Positions 12,623 to 25,093 of a stretch of 64,000 nt of DNA are shown here, piece after piece. The stretch covers positions 28,894,967 through 28,958,966 of the forward strand of contig NC_056758.1 in NCBI RefSeq assembly GCF_018687715.1, given 5' to 3'. The DNA is from Carya illinoinensis (Eukaryota; Streptophyta; Magnoliopsida; Fagales; Juglandaceae). Within the stretch, counting starts at the first letter, position 1. Every line of letters begins with the position of its first letter. A model generated the notes under the pieces. The model did no database searches. It was not told the origin of the DNA and was given only the letters and a program-made list of their open reading frames with translations. A program made the position numbers and the translations under genes.

Positions 12623-13797
12623 ATGGTATTAAAGCCATTAAGCTCCCTGCTTATTTTCTTTATTTTCTTATAATTTATTGCCATGTCTGTCATCTCTGTT
12701 TCTACTCTCCATATGCCCAATATCTCCCTCATTTCCATTAAGCTTGATGGAAATAACTAATTATATATGGTTGTCTTAGTTTCTTCCTATTTTGAGGAGT
12801 CATGATCTTCTTGGTAGTATTGTTGATGGGTTTGAGGCATGTCCTCCTCAAATTATTAGTGATTATGTAGGCAAAGGTTCTTTGAATCCCACCTTTGTTG
12901 CTTGGCATTGTAAAGATCATTATCTCCTCAGTTGGCTTAATGCCACACTGACTCGAGGTGTCCTCTTAGCTGTTCATGGTTCGAACACCTCTCAGCAAGT
13001 TTGGGATTTCTTGGCTACCAGATTTGTTTCATGTTCTCATTCTTGAATTACTCAGCTTAAGAGACAACTTCAAAACCTACACCAGGAAATGATGTCCTGT
13101 GGTATCTATCTTCAACAAGCCAAGTCTTTGGCTGATCCATTAGCTGTTGTGGGGAAACCAGTTGACGAGGAAGATCTTATTTCCTTTATTCTTAGTGGTC
13201 TTGCTCCTGCCTATAACTCTTTTGTCACCTCATTCACATTAACCTCGTGAGTCTCATTTCACTTTTGTTGACCTTCAAGCTAAAATTCTCAACTTCAAAA
13301 TTTTACTCGAGAACCAAAGTCAGTCCTCTAGTGTTCATTCAAACATCCCTTATGCTCCAACAAGCTTTCCTTCAACTTCAAATCTAAAAATAAGCATAAC
13401 CAACAAGGTACCTCTGAATGGGAAAATTCTTCCTTTGCTTAGATATTGAATACTAGCTCCAACTCTCAATATTGATCTGGACCTTTCTCAAGGAAATTAT
13501 TCTCCTTTCCACACCACTCTAGTTTCTTGTTAGATTTGTGTTAAGAGTACTCACCAAGCTCTTGATTGATTTCATTGCATAGACTACTCCTACTAAGGAA
13601 GACACCCTCTTGCTTAGTTAGTTGCAATGGTTGCTCACCTAATGAACTCTTACTCGTCTTAGGAAAACCAACCCTGGTGGTGGTGGTGTTGTCAGCACAT
13701 CACTACCAAATTAGAGAACATGCAGATTCAACAACCTTACCAAGGAAACGATGGTGGTGTTGTTGGCAATGGATCTGATCGTACCATTTCCAATACT
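12623..13797 (+). pseudogene. Ty1/copia gag remnant, left part
   Basis: TGGTATTAAAGCC at 12624-12636 resembles the tRNA-Met primer site. An ATG at 12683 begins SVISVSTLHMPNISLISIKL, typical of copia gag, followed by a stop and frame change. Further copia gag motifs occur in different frames: QVWDFLATRF near 12998 and DLISFILSGLAPAYNSFV near 13173-13230. It breaks off at 13797, where the LINE inserted, and resumes at 18571. Confidence 0.75.
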
Positions 13798-14130
13798 TTT
13801 TTTCATATAAGTAAAAGAGATTTTATTGAGCTATGTAATCAGGCAAAGCTCGAGTACATAGGGAATATACAAGAAAGAGCCTAATTACAAATTACATGCT
13901 ATGGAAAGTAACATAAAAGTCATTACAACTCATTCCATTCAATACAATAGAAGAAGCCCAAAGCAACAATGTATGAAGAAAAATGCCCTAAAGACATCCA
14001 AAGAGCATTCCCTATTGTCAAAACAATGATCATTTCTTTCGTTCCATGTGCACCACGTTAAGCATAGAGGCACCATCTTCCAAATAGCTGCAATGTGATG
14101 ATTACCCTATATCCCTATCCAACATGAAAA

Positions 14131-17100
14131 TCAGTCTATCACCCTCCTAGGCATTACCCATGCAAGAGAGAGCCTAGTGAAGATTTCATAATATAAAGTC
14201 TTGACTACTTCGCAATGAAAAAATAGGTGATATGCTGATTCACTATCATGTTTGCACATGGAGCACCAATCTGTTATATAGAGGCCATGCTTTCTCAGTT
14301 TGTCGATAGTCAGAATTTTCACACGGGATGCCTACCAATCGAAAAATGCAGCCTTGAGGGGAACATTGCCCCTCCAAGTGCTCTTCTAAGGGAAGGCATT
14401 GAAAGAGTAAGTCGTTAACGCCTTTTAATTTATTGCTCCCTACAAGTGTCCAAAGTAATATGTCCTCCCCTCATGCCTGTTTTTTCGTAAAGCACACTAT
14501 AAAAATCAGCAATGTCTCCCACCTCACAATCCTATACAGCTTTAATGAATCTCACAGACCAATGCAAGGAATAAGTGAAAATGCTTATATTATCAGCCAT
14601 CACAACATCCTTATCTAACGCAATTCTATAAAGAGAAGAGAAAACATTTTTCAAATGAAAGTCACCACACCAAATATCGTGCCAAAATTTGATGCACATG
14701 CCCCTTCCCACCTCAAGTCTAAAATTACCGAGTAGCCCCATTTAGTTGCAAGACTCAGCTGAAATCAACTCAATTCAATCCAGTTTTAAGCTGAGTCTAA
14801 CATCTAAGTACCCAACTCTCAAATTCTTAAACTCATCTCAACTCAAAACTTCTTTACACGTGAGACTCACAATTTTTTTTCAATTCAACACATCTTTATA
14901 TGTGGGACCCACAACCTTTTTCAATTTTCCATAAATAATACTAAATTTATCTTAACATCCAAACACATTTAAACTCATTTTAGATGGGCCCGACATAACT
15001 CACTTTACCTACTCAACTCATTACTATTCATAAAGAACTCAGCTCAACTCAACATTCGAACGCATCCTAAGTCTTCCCATCCATTTCAAATTAATTTCCA
15101 AACTCCTATGCCATAGGCTTCTATTACTTCATTAGAGCACCAGCCACCCCACAAACTCTCATATTTAACATCTATAATGTTCCTCCAAAGAGCATCAATT
15201 TCCTAATGATACCGCCATAACCATTTTCCAAGGAAAGTTTTATTGAAAATTCTCAATTTTCTTACCCCCAACCTACCACAAAATAAGGGGGTGCATACTT
15301 TATCTCATTTAATAAAATGAAATTTTTTGTCATCCTTTAATTACCCTCCCCACAAGAAGTCATGAAAAATCTTCTCCAGTTTATTCGCCATCCCTGCTGG
15401 CAAAGGAAATAAAGATAGAAAGTACATTGCGAGGTTAGATAACATACTCTTGATACGTATGATTCTTCCACCTTTAGACAAATAAATTGTATTCCAACCC
15501 CCTAGTTTTCTTTCGATTTTCACAACAATCCCACCCCACATTTCCTTAGATTTATGAGAAGCCCCCAATGAAAGTCTCAGATACTTCATAGGCAAGCACC
15601 TTGCAGCCCAAAATAGCTGCCACTTCACTTAAATTATTGATCAAGCCAACTGGAACTATTTCAGAATTTGATAAATTCACCTTAAAACTAGAGACAGATT
15701 CAAAGAAAACTAGAACGGCTCTCAATGAGTGAAATTGATTGCGGTTTGGGTCGCAAAAGATCAGTATATCATTGACGAAAAGAAGACGAGATATTGTCAA
15801 GCTACCATCTGAGGAACTACCCACTAAGAAGCCCAAGATAAAGCCCCTGTCCACCATCCCCTCCAACATCCTACTCAACACATTCATCACTAAAATGAAT
15901 AAAAGTGGGGATAAAGGGTTCCCTTGTCTCAAGCCCTGAGAATTGTTGAGAAACCTTCTGGAGTGCCATTGACCAAAATAAAAAATTTGATGGTTGTGAT
16001 ACAATGCTTCATCCACTAACAATATCTTTCCCCAAACCCATACTAACCAGTTCACATGATTGAAAGCCTTCTCCAAATCAAGTTTACATAAAATACCTAG
16101 GATGCCGGCTCGGACTCAATTTTCCAAGCATTCATTTGCAATGAGGACTGAGTCTAGAATTTGTCTTCCTTTAATAAAGACATTTTGTGATTCAAGATAA
16201 TCTTCCCCATAACTTTGTTCAACTACTTAGGTAGGACTTTTGAGATGATCTTGTAGACCCCACTCACCAAATTTATGGGATGGAAGTCTTGCACCTCCAC
16301 CAACCTCGCCCATTTTGGAATAAGGGCGATGAAAGAGGCATTAATGCTTTTCTCAAATTTCATGAAGGAGTGAAATTCAAGAAATACCTTCATGAGATCC
16401 TCCTTGACAATGTCCTAACTAGCTTGAAAGAAAGCTATTGTGAAGCTATTCGAGCCCGATGCATTGTCTTTGTCCAACCCTTTTAGTATGCTAAGCACCT
16501 CAACCACTTCAAATGGCCTCTCCAACCAAGCCACACTTGATTTCTCAATTGAATCAAAAACTAATTCATCTACCTTGGGCCTCCATTGGTATTGCTCTAT
16601 TAAGAGCTTGTCATAATAGTGAACAATACTTTGTGCTTTGTCCCCTTCCTTCAACCAAAGGATCTGAAATTTTTGTCTATATGAAATCTACTCCATAAGG
16701 GTGATTTTTTCCAACTCAACTACAATTATCATTTTCCTTGCCTTATCTTCGACCGAAAGAGTCCAATCAACCTCTTTTTCATCTAACTGTTGTAGCTCCT
16801 AAAACAATTTGTTCCGCTGGTTATTAATGTTCCCAAAGACTTCTATATTCCATTTTCTTATGTCATTTTTTAGAGTTTTAAGTTTCCCAGCTAAAACAAA
16901 GCTAGGAGTGCCCGTGAGTTTATATGAGGCCCACCACGAACTAACTTTCTCCATGAACCATCCACCTTCAGCCACATGTTCTCAAATTTAAAGTATCTCT
17001 CTCCCTCACGAAGACCCCCACAATATAATAAAAGGGGAAAGTGATCAGAGCAAAGTCTAGGGAGCTTTTTTGGCAAAGGTTGGGAAAGTGGGCCTCCTAA

Positions 17101-17710
17101 GAATGAGAAACAATGAACTTGTCCAACGTAGACCAGGCCCTCCCATTTGATAAAGTGAAGTCTCCCCTAGCTAAAGGTAGATCCACCAAATCCAGCTCAA
17201 AAATTAAAACTGAAAAATCAGCCAAGGCTATGCCCATGCTAGAATCCCTCAGCCTTTCACTCAGAAACCAATGATGTTGAAATCTCCACCAATACACCAC
17301 GGCACATCTCACCAACTGCACAGGCCAGTGATCTCATCCCATAGAAGTTTCCTACTCTTATCAACATTAGGCCCATAAACTCCTACAAACCCCCAACTGA
17401 ACCCATCTTCCACATTCGAGAAAGAACAAACTACTAAGAATTCACCGACGTATTCCTCCACCAAATTGACTACTCACTTGTCCCACATCACTAAAATTCC
17501 CCCTGATGCACCCTCGGAATCAAGGGTGGTCCATCCCGCATCAAAGCAATTCCACAAACTTCTTATTATGTTCCTATCAATAAACTTCATTTTAGTCTCC
17601 TGCAAACAAATCACATCTGCCTTCCATTCCCTTATTAAGTTCTTCACTCTAAGGCACTCGCTCGGGTCATTCAAACCCTGAACATTCCATGAAAGAATCT
17701 TAGGCTTCAT
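14131..17710 (-). pseudogene. LINE ORF2 remnant: endonuclease, reverse transcriptase, zf-RVT
   Basis: Order on the minus strand: an endonuclease/exonuclease/phosphatase domain from 17710 (ILSWNVQGLND, then CLQETKMKF holding the catalytic Glu); a linker; reverse transcriptase around 16650-15550 (LRQGNPLSPLLFILVMNVLS); then the zf-RVT region at 14322-14131 (WCSMCKHDSESAYHLFFHC). The reverse transcriptase active site reads FVND instead of F/Y-A-D-D, so a catalytic Asp is lost. Several frameshifts and stops separate the pieces, and the MITE at 14748 interrupts the frame near GLLGNFRLEVGRG. Confidence 0.85.
14748..15072. mobile_element. MITE inside the LINE
   Basis: Rich in repeated AACTCAACTC-type motifs with an end TTGAGTTGAGCTGAG on the reverse strand. 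Its right terminus reads CGCATCCTAAG and its left terminus is decayed (AAGACTCAGCTG). It separates two parts of LINE ORF2, which shows that it is a later insertion. Superfamily not assigned and boundaries approximate. Confidence 0.5.
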
Positions 17711-18570
17711 GGAACACCAAGATTTGCCCTATCATTATGTATTCCCCTGCTCGCACTTCCTTCTCTAGCATCATAATTTATGGAGCAAGCAAGCCACTTA
17801 CCCTCCCTATCTTTTTTAGCGGATGATCTGGCAAAGGGAAGTTGTCCTGATTCTATAGTGGTGAGTAGAGCTTTGAACTGTTCCTTATAACCTTCGAAAG
17901 AGATCCCGACCCAATGACGCATATCGTTTACCTTTTGCAAGACCCAATCTAATTGTAAGCCAGCTTATAAAGTTGCTAGTGGTAATGAACAGAGAGGAAT
18001 AGGCATGTATCTAGAATCCCCCAATTTAGTTAATGGAGCATCAACTCCAAACTCCTTGTAAACTAGTTGTAAGTCAGACTCAGTTGCAAACTCGTCATTT
18101 GAGAGCACCCCATCCGAGGATGACTTATCATCCTCTTCTTCCATTGTGCACAGAACCCTAGAGGGAGTCCCTAAAGGGCGAAAAATGAGCTTTGTGCCAT
18201 CGGAGACTTCAAAACGAGGTAGCCCAATTGAGGACGATGCCTATTCACGGTTGTTCCTCCCATCCGAGGCTAGGAGCTGCTCCAAGCTAAGGAACAAGGG
18301 GTCAAAGGAGGTGGGCCACCCTTTCTGTGTCTACGAAGAGATCCCAGAGGCCTAGGGATAGACAGGGACTACCTTCTCACCCCTTCCAACCAATTCCAAC
18401 ACCTTTGTGTGTTTCCTAGAGTTCCCTAAACCCTACAGTTGTTCCCTGCTCATGGTTGTAAGGTCACCGATGGTATGTTCTAAGTCAACGGCAACACAGT
18501 CGGATTGACCGCCTTGTCAACAAAAACAGTTAGGCCAGTAATATTGGTCTTAGAGGAGACTTTTGCCCGT
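17711..18570 (-). pseudogene. LINE ORF1 3' remnant
   Basis: Directly upstream of the endonuclease on the minus strand. A frame at 17940-17707 (QKVNDMRHWVGISFEGYKEQ) and degenerate Ser/Asp/Glu-rich sequence up to 18570 fit the variable C-terminal linker of a plant LINE ORF1. No zinc knuckle remains, which agrees with 5' truncation. Confidence 0.5.
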
Positions 18571-18880
18571 CATTCCCAATACTGGTTCTGCTATTCTACA
18601 TTCCCACTCCTCATCATTTCATTTAAATTCAATTTTATATCCTCCTCAAGCTATTGCTAACATAAATTCTATACATAAATTTTGATACGAAAATAATTTC
18701 TTCTTTGTGTTCACATCTACCACAAAAACATCTACCTCTTTTTGTGTAAAGGGCAACTTGACAGGCTAGATTCTTTTACAAGGGTGTAGTAAGAATGTGT
18801 TATATCTAATGTACTTGATGGACTAGCTATTTTTACAAGGGTGCAATAAGAATGTGTTATATCCATGTACTTGAAGCATC
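18571..18880 (+). pseudogene. Ty1/copia remnant, right part
   Basis: Resumes the copia frame after the LINE: motifs like HSHSSSFHLNSILYPPQAI and FFFVFTSTTF correspond to the copia region between protease and integrase. A stretch of about 60 bp (ACAAGGGTGTAGTAAGAATG and onwards) is repeated in tandem at about 18779-18880. The rest of the copia element is absent. Confidence 0.6.
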
Positions 18881-19900
18881 TCTCATCAAATAAGCATCTC
18901 CAAAGTCATTCACTCTACCTTTGTTGGATTCAAGTCCCCTTTTGATGCTTGAAAAATCTCATAATAGGCCAGAATGAGAGAAATAGTCATTCCCAGCCCA
19001 CCATGATGATTCGGGCCACAATCGGTGTAGTATGGTGCCCCCAACAGTGGTGGTGCTGTTGTACGGTGTCAGTATGCACATCCATGGTAGTGAAAGGAAT
19101 ATAAGTGCAAAGAAAGTAAAAGAGATGAACACACAGATTTACATGGTTCGGCATAATGCCTACGTCAACAGGCGTTTGAGGAGGAGAAATCCATTATAAT
19201 ATACTTATTACAGTCTCTCATAGCCTCTCATTTCTCACTATACAATGGAGATCTTGAATATATTTGTTGGAGAATATCCCTTCACTGGAACTCACTTTTG
19301 AGAGGTTGAAGAAGAAGTTGAAGTCATAGTTGAAGCAGAACCTGTTTGAAGTCATCTAGATGCCCTCTTTTATCCAATACCTCTTTTTGCGTACCCATGT
19401 AGTGGTAAGGCATGGTCCGCTTTGTGCATCTAACCACCTCTCACTTTCCCCCTTTCTCCCAACAATGCCCCGTTGCTTCCTAACACACTTTTCTCCCTTA
19501 ACTCCGTGCTTTTCCTCTTGTCTCCTAGTGGTGGCCTAGTGGGCTAGGTTTGGTCTTGGGCTTGGGTATTTTACCTTCTCACAGATGCTAGTAGTTCTTA
19601 AGGGCAATTTTCTCCAAAAACAAGATTTTGAGAATTTTTAAAGGTAAAATATGCAATCAAACTTATCCACCCCAATTCGTAGATAAATAAACTCCAAGGT
19701 TTGGTCCTTCTTCATTCATTCCCGTTGCATTAAGTAGTAAAGATTTTTTAGCGCGATATTAGGCGAAAAATGGGCTTGACCACATGAAGTGTGTGCAAGG
19801 GGCTCGTCTTGGCAAAGCAAGTAGGAGATAGGCTTGACAACATGAAGTGTGAGCATAGGGCTCATCTTGGCAAGAAAAGCAGGAAATAGTCTTGACCATG
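18881..19900. other. Unclassified repeat-like DNA, no gene
   Basis: No coding frame that I recognise. The stretch near 19138-19170 (GATTTACATGGTTCGGCA, then TGCCTACGTC) is a motif I associate with plant LTR retrotransposon DNA in general, so this is probably old transposon sequence. No termini were found. Confidence 0.4.
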
Positions 19901-20400
19901 TAGCTCGGCTATTGTAGGAGATGAACTCGACTGAGCCCATCACTCAACTTAGTGAGATGAGTGGAAGATGGAGTGGACCACGTAGAGCGCAAATGCATTG
20001 CCCAGCTATTGGTGAGAGATGAGCTCAATTGTGTAGAGTGTGAGTGCGAAGCTCGGATGTGGCGGGAGATGTTCTCAACCACGTAAGATGTAAGCATGGA
20101 GCTCGAATGTGGTGGGAGATGTACTTGACTGCGTAAAGCGTGAGCGTGTTGCTTAGCTATGGCGAGAGATGAACTTGACCATGTGGGTGCCAGTGCGGAG
20201 CTCAGATGTGGCAGTAAACGAACTCGACCATGTGAATCATGAGTGCATAGCTCGACTATGGTAGGAAATGAACTCAACCCATGGGGTGCAAGCACAGAGC
20301 TCACATGTGGCGGGAGATGAACTTAACTGCATGGGGTGCAAGTGTGGAGCTTTGATATGGTGGGCGATGTAATCAACTGCGTAATGTGCATAGTTCAGTG
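19901..20400. repeat. 50-bp tandem repeat array
   Basis: About nine diverged units with a period of 50 bp. The landmark GAGATG or a variant recurs at about 20066, 20116, 20166, 20215, 20265, 20314 and 20364, each followed by a form of AACTCGACCACGTG and then GAGCTC. Open frames across it on the minus strand (Ser/His/Ala-rich) are a by-product of the periodicity. Confidence 0.85.
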
Positions 20401-20687
20401 ATGCATTTGTATGAATGCCCGCCATTTTTGGAAAGTGTCTGTTCACTCAATGTTTCTGTTTTCAATTTTGTTGGTGTTGGAATTTGTATGAAGAAACCCA
20501 TGCAAAGCGGTTAGAGGACTTGTCAACCCCTTGGGTTTGCCTTAGGTAGTTGCAGAGCTTGTCGGTTCATTCTCGAAGATAACCTGCGCAAAGCTGTTGT
20601 GGAGCTTGAAGGCTCATTAAGTCCAAAGGCTTGTTCCCGGAGGTTACCCACTGACAATGGTTCTAGCTCGAGTATGATGCTTGGCGC

Positions 20688-21365
20688 GAGTCTAGGGACT
20701 CGTATCAGTGAGAAGGTCAGCAAGTCTAGGGACTTGTGTCCAAATGGCCATTTAGAAAAGTCCTGCCCAGCCTAAACTTCACAGTGATTCTAAGGCCTCG
20801 GCTTGGTGGCATGAAGGTGACCAAGTCTAGAGACTTGTGTCCGACTAGTCATCTACGGCTCTAGCCCAACCAATGCATCATGACTAGTCTAAGGACTTGA
20901 CTTGGTGACATGAAGGTAGACAAGTCTAGGGACTTGACTTGATGACATGAAGGTAGACAAGTCTAGGGACTTAACTTGGTGACATGAAGGTCGGCAAGTC
21001 TAGGGACTTGTGTCAGACTATCTGTGTGGGCGAGCCTTAGGGCTCTAGTCTAACCAATGCATCATGGCAAGTCTAGGGACTCAACTTTGCTAGCATGAGG
21101 GTCAACAAATCTAGGGACTTGTGTTCAATTTTTGAATCACATTAAGTCTAGGGACTCGACTTCACTAGCAATGTCTAAGGACTTATGTTCGACCATTGCA
21201 TCATGGCAAGTCTAGGGACTCGACTTTGCTGGCACGAGGGTTGATAAGTCTAGGGACTTATGTTCAATCGTTGTATCTCAACGAGTATAACGACTCGACT
21301 TTGCTAGAGTGAGAGTCTACAAGTCTAAAGACTTGTGTTTGACCGTTGAATCTTGGCGAGTCTAG
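20688..21365. repeat. Array of short palindromes (AAGTC-TAGG-GACTT)
   Basis: At least twelve copies of a 14-bp core, AAGTCTAGGGACTT or close variants, spaced irregularly 30-100 bp apart (for example near 20724, 20824, 20921, 20960, 20996, 21068, 21209, 21248). The core is itself an inverted repeat: AAGTC pairs with GACTT around TAGG. Intervening words such as GACTTTGCTAGCATGAGGGT are also repeated. Confidence 0.85.
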
Positions 21366-21560
21366 GTGATTCTAGACGCGTTTCTTCCGAAGGATGACAA
21401 TCCTCCCAATTGCCCATTCGAGGGTGACGCTAGTGCTGATTCTAGGGGAGGTAGATTTAAAGGGGTTGAGGTTGACCTAGTCGAGCCTAAGTCAGAGCCA
21501 GGTCCCCTCGAGGCGGGCCCTTCTGACCCCGAAAGGAACTCAGGGGCTCCCCGTGACTAA
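21366..21560 (+). other. Short open frame, function unknown
   Basis: An acidic, Pro/Gly/Glu-rich 64-residue frame (KDDNPPNCPFEG, KSEPGPLEAGPSDPERNSG) directly after the palindrome array and ending TGA-like context before a T-rich tract at 21600-21640. The composition looks protein-like rather than random, but I recognise no domain. It may be the tail of a decayed retroelement frame. Confidence 0.25.
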
Positions 21561-23446
21561 TCCCACTTGGTGTTGTTGCCTTGTTTCTTCCTCCTTCTTT
21601 CATTTCTTTCTTTTTCTTTTTTTTTTTTTTTTTTTTTTTTTGTAATGTAGCTTTTTTAACATTTGCTCTCTGTCTGTAGAGACCGTGGATATTATGCATC
21701 CCTTCATTTCTATATATACATCTCGTATGATAATAAATCTTCTTTGTGTCACAATTGTTCATCTGCATCTCTGGTTTCTTCTTTACACGGTCCATTTGTC
21801 TGCCTGAGTGGAGGTTTCCTTTTGCAAGGGGAACGCTTCCTATTCCATCTCTTTGGTTTCCTTCGGTACACTGGCTTTCAGCTTCCCAATGAGATTGGTT
21901 TAGTAATCGATGTTCTGTTCTTGAATCTGCATGGATCTGGTGTAGTTGGCTATTAATGTATATCCGTTAGTCTCCCTGTATTGATGGCATTGGATAATGC
22001 TCACCACGTGCATAACGAGATTCATGCTGGGCCTTTTGCGAGATTCATGTTGGATTTGGCGAAGCTCTGGGACACATATGCTTCCTAAATCTTGAGAAAT
22101 GAATCATTGCTCCTTGCTTATATATAGTCCCTCCTTGCCTTTGCCATTTTCCATTAGACCTCTCTTCCTGCTTCTCAAGCATTTCAAGGCTTCCCTTCCT
22201 GCTTCTTAAGCATTTCAAAGCTCCCCTTCCTTCTATGCTGAGCCATAGTTGGCTGCTCCTTACTCCAATGGGTCTTTGGACCTTAGGCCAGTCTTTTTGC
22301 ACTGCATCCTGTTGTAGGCTTTTTTTGAGACTGGCATATGGTAGTTTCTTGAGGCTTTTGGAGGATGTCTTTCCAAAAGCAATGTCACCCCTCGTTGCTA
22401 TGAAGTGCGTTGTGAAGGTGGTGCACCCCAAACCTTACGGTTGTGCCGTTCAATGGTTTTTCCTATCTCAGAACTCCTCGTGCAATTCATGTTCCATCAT
22501 TAAATCCTAGTTCATTCCCATAACCAGGATATAACAGGGCTTCTCACTCAAGCCTAGCTGGCAAAGGGAAATTTTGAAGGCCAAGACCTGCCCCAGTTTC
22601 GACACTTCCTCACCAGCCAGGGGAGGAGAAAGAGGGGGCCCTTGTCCCGACCCGAGGGGGGGGGGGAGGGGGGATTTCTTTCAACTCAAGCTCTTCATTG
22701 CCCTGTAGTCTTTGGTTTGGGTGGTGCCACAAGGTCCAGCCTATGCAAGAATGGTTTTGACTGAGGCTGGTTTCCCCCTTTGGTTGTCCTCAACAGTTGT
22801 GGGCTTCAATTGCTTGGGTTGGTCTAGCACTCCTGTCTTAACCTCCTTCAATAGTTTGGGAGCGTCCTCCTCGGGCAACCCTGCCGGTGTCATCTTTTTC
22901 TACCGACAGTACTGTAGGGCACCCTACTGAGTTTGACTCTATTTGCAGATTACTTTGACTCTTTCTCTTTGCATGGTTTCTTACAAAGATGTTGTATTCT
23001 TCCATTTTGTAGGCATTCTAATAGTTGATGAATAAAGAGTTCTTTTGTTTATGCCTTTAACATTATCGCTCCTTTCTAGTTTACTCATTTGCTTTTTGCA
23101 CGAGCCCCTTGTGGGCGACAGCATATTAATTACTCTTTGAGGCTTAGCTCCCTTCTTTTATTTTTCCAAACAACCAACCTCCTATACTACGAGAGCGATT
23201 CCAAACATTGGGTGATACCCCGCCAAGTATAACAGCCTTTTCACCCGCTTACCTTCGTGAGGGTCGAGTACTTAGGCTGAACGAAGCTAGCCATAACATC
23301 TGGTGATGTTTTTGCGTCGAGCCAGCCTTGGCTAGAAATCGCTTAGCAACTTAAGCCACACTGGCCCTCATTCCTCAATGGACACAGCCCAGCATGTAGG
23401 GCGGGGTTTGTTTATAACTCCTGATGAAGGTCATGCTGTGTGCATG
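21561..23446. other. Unclassified repeat-like DNA, no gene
   Basis: Contains a T-run (about 21609-21640) and a G-rich purine tract near 22655-22676 that looks like a polypurine tract. No domain recognised on either strand. A decayed non-autonomous LTR element would explain the content, but no LTR pair or primer site was found. Confidence 0.35.
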
Positions 23447-25093
23447 TGTGATGACTGAATGTTTCTTGTCCTCTTGCTTGGTCTTGAACGATTGTTGGCA
23501 ATGAAGGTTCCCTAGGTTAATGAAGGTATGGTGTTTAGTGGTGCAATTGATGATGATGATGAGTTCGGGTGATCTAAGTGATGAATTTGTGTGTTAGATG
23601 CAATGTAGCACGGCTTGATGATGGTCCTTGGTGTTGGCGCCACTTTGGTGATGATTAGGGTTAGTATGGTGAATTGAGGCTAGGGTTTAGATTGTGGCTA
23701 AGGGGAATTACAAATTTGGAAGGTATGGATTAGGAATCTAGGGTTTTGGCTAGGCCAAAGATGGAAAGGATCTTAGGGTTTAAATGAGTCTAGGATTATT
23801 CCTATGATTTAGAGATTTGGAGATGGAAGATAAGTTTTGGATGATTAATAAGGTGCCTAGGGTTTGATCCTAAATGATAAGATGGATGGGAGTTGTTAGA
23901 ATTTGAAGTTTGACTAAGGCAATGGATGTATTTCGAATTTTGAGGGATTGGAAGATGGAAGATGGAATCCTAACTTGTAAGAGATATTGTAGGGGTATGG
24001 GTATTTCAGCTAAGGCAAGAAAGAGATTTGTTTTAGGGTTTGAGTGATTTTAGGGTGGTTCCTAGAATATAGGGATTTGATATGACAAGTAAGACTTGTA
24101 GGGATGTGGATATGGAGAATGCTAGGGTTTTCTAAAATGTAGGGAATCCTTATGTAAGCTAGGGTTTTCGGCTAGGGCTTAATGGAGGAAGGAGGCTAGG
24201 GTTTTATGCATCAGAAGAATAAGAGATCTATGGACTTGGCATGAAGGAGGCGTGATATGTGTTTGTGAGATAGGAAAGTGCAAGATATGTGTATGGAATG
24301 ATGGAGGCAGTGGGTAATTTTGGCTAGAGTTAATTGAATTGATGGAGGCTAAGTCTTATGTGAATGATGAATAAGTAAAGTATGGACTTGGAAGTGGTAG
24401 GCGTGATATGTGTTTGAGAGGTGAGAAATGCAAGAAGATATAAGATTGATGGGAAAATATATGAACAAGTAAGAAAATATATCAACAAATGATAAGATCA
24501 ATGGGAAAATATATGAACAAGTAAGAAAATATATCAACAAATGATAAATGAACTCAACAAGGTAAGATGGAGACTTTCTTTTTGCTATATATGGATATTT
24601 TGAGAAATAAAAATAGTAAAAACAAGAATTAGGATATGATTGATACGCAAGAAAATAAAGATGAGCAAACTAGGAAATATATAAGAACAAAGATATATGG
24701 AAGAACAAAGATAGATAAATAAATAATTCACCACCTATTCAAGAATTGCAAGGTGATGAATTGAGATAAATGGATTCAACACCTATTCAGAAATTGCAAG
24801 GTGAAGAATGGAATTACCACCTATTCAAGAATTACAAGGTGATAATCTTCTCCCCGAGATTCACGAATTACACCCAAGAAGCCTAAGTGCAAAAGCACCG
24901 ACAATGATATTAAGAACACAACTCAAACTGTCCACAACGAATATATGCCAAAAGATGTACATGAAATGCCTAAAGGTCCTATTTCTAACCGTTACATAGG
25001 TGGAAACTCTAAAAAGTCCCTTGGTAAAATAATTAAAATAAATAAATAAAATAAGTAAAATAAGTCTTGCATGGGCCTATGATGGCCCCATGG
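23447..25093. repeat. Left arm of a large imperfect palindrome
   Basis: This arm is the reverse complement, at roughly 80 percent by eye, of 34676-36244 plus 25372-25608. Outer ends agree (TGTGATGACTGA here, TCGGTCATCACA at 36233-36244). Matching landmarks include GTATGGTGAATTGAGGCT, GGGAGTTGTT and CAATGGATGTATTTCGAATT. It is intact, so it shows what the right arm looked like before Athila inserted. No coding capacity. Three units of a CACCT...AGGTG hairpin lie at 24729-24840. Confidence 0.85.

Larger units (their letters stand above)
13798..18570 (-). mobile_element. LINE (L1-type) retrotransposon inserted in copia
   Basis: 4773 bp on the minus strand. Flanked by 13-bp near-perfect direct repeats (CATTTCCAATACT at 13785-13797 and CATTCCCAATACT at 18571-18583), one mismatch. 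The 3' end is a short A tail (plus-strand T run at 13797-13803) preceded by AATAAAATCTCTTTTACTTA-type sequence common at plant LINE ends. Only the last part of ORF1 is present, so it is 5'-truncated. ORF2 is broken by many stops and by a MITE at about 14748-15072. Confidence 0.85.

Noticed and set aside
19909..20446. Minus-strand Ser/His-rich frames of up to 131 codons
   Set aside because: They arise from the 50-bp tandem array, which is not a multiple of three, so frames are not even maintained between units.
20688..21365. CRISPR-like array
   Set aside because: The repeat is too short and variable in spacing, spacers are themselves repeated, and this is plant nuclear DNA.
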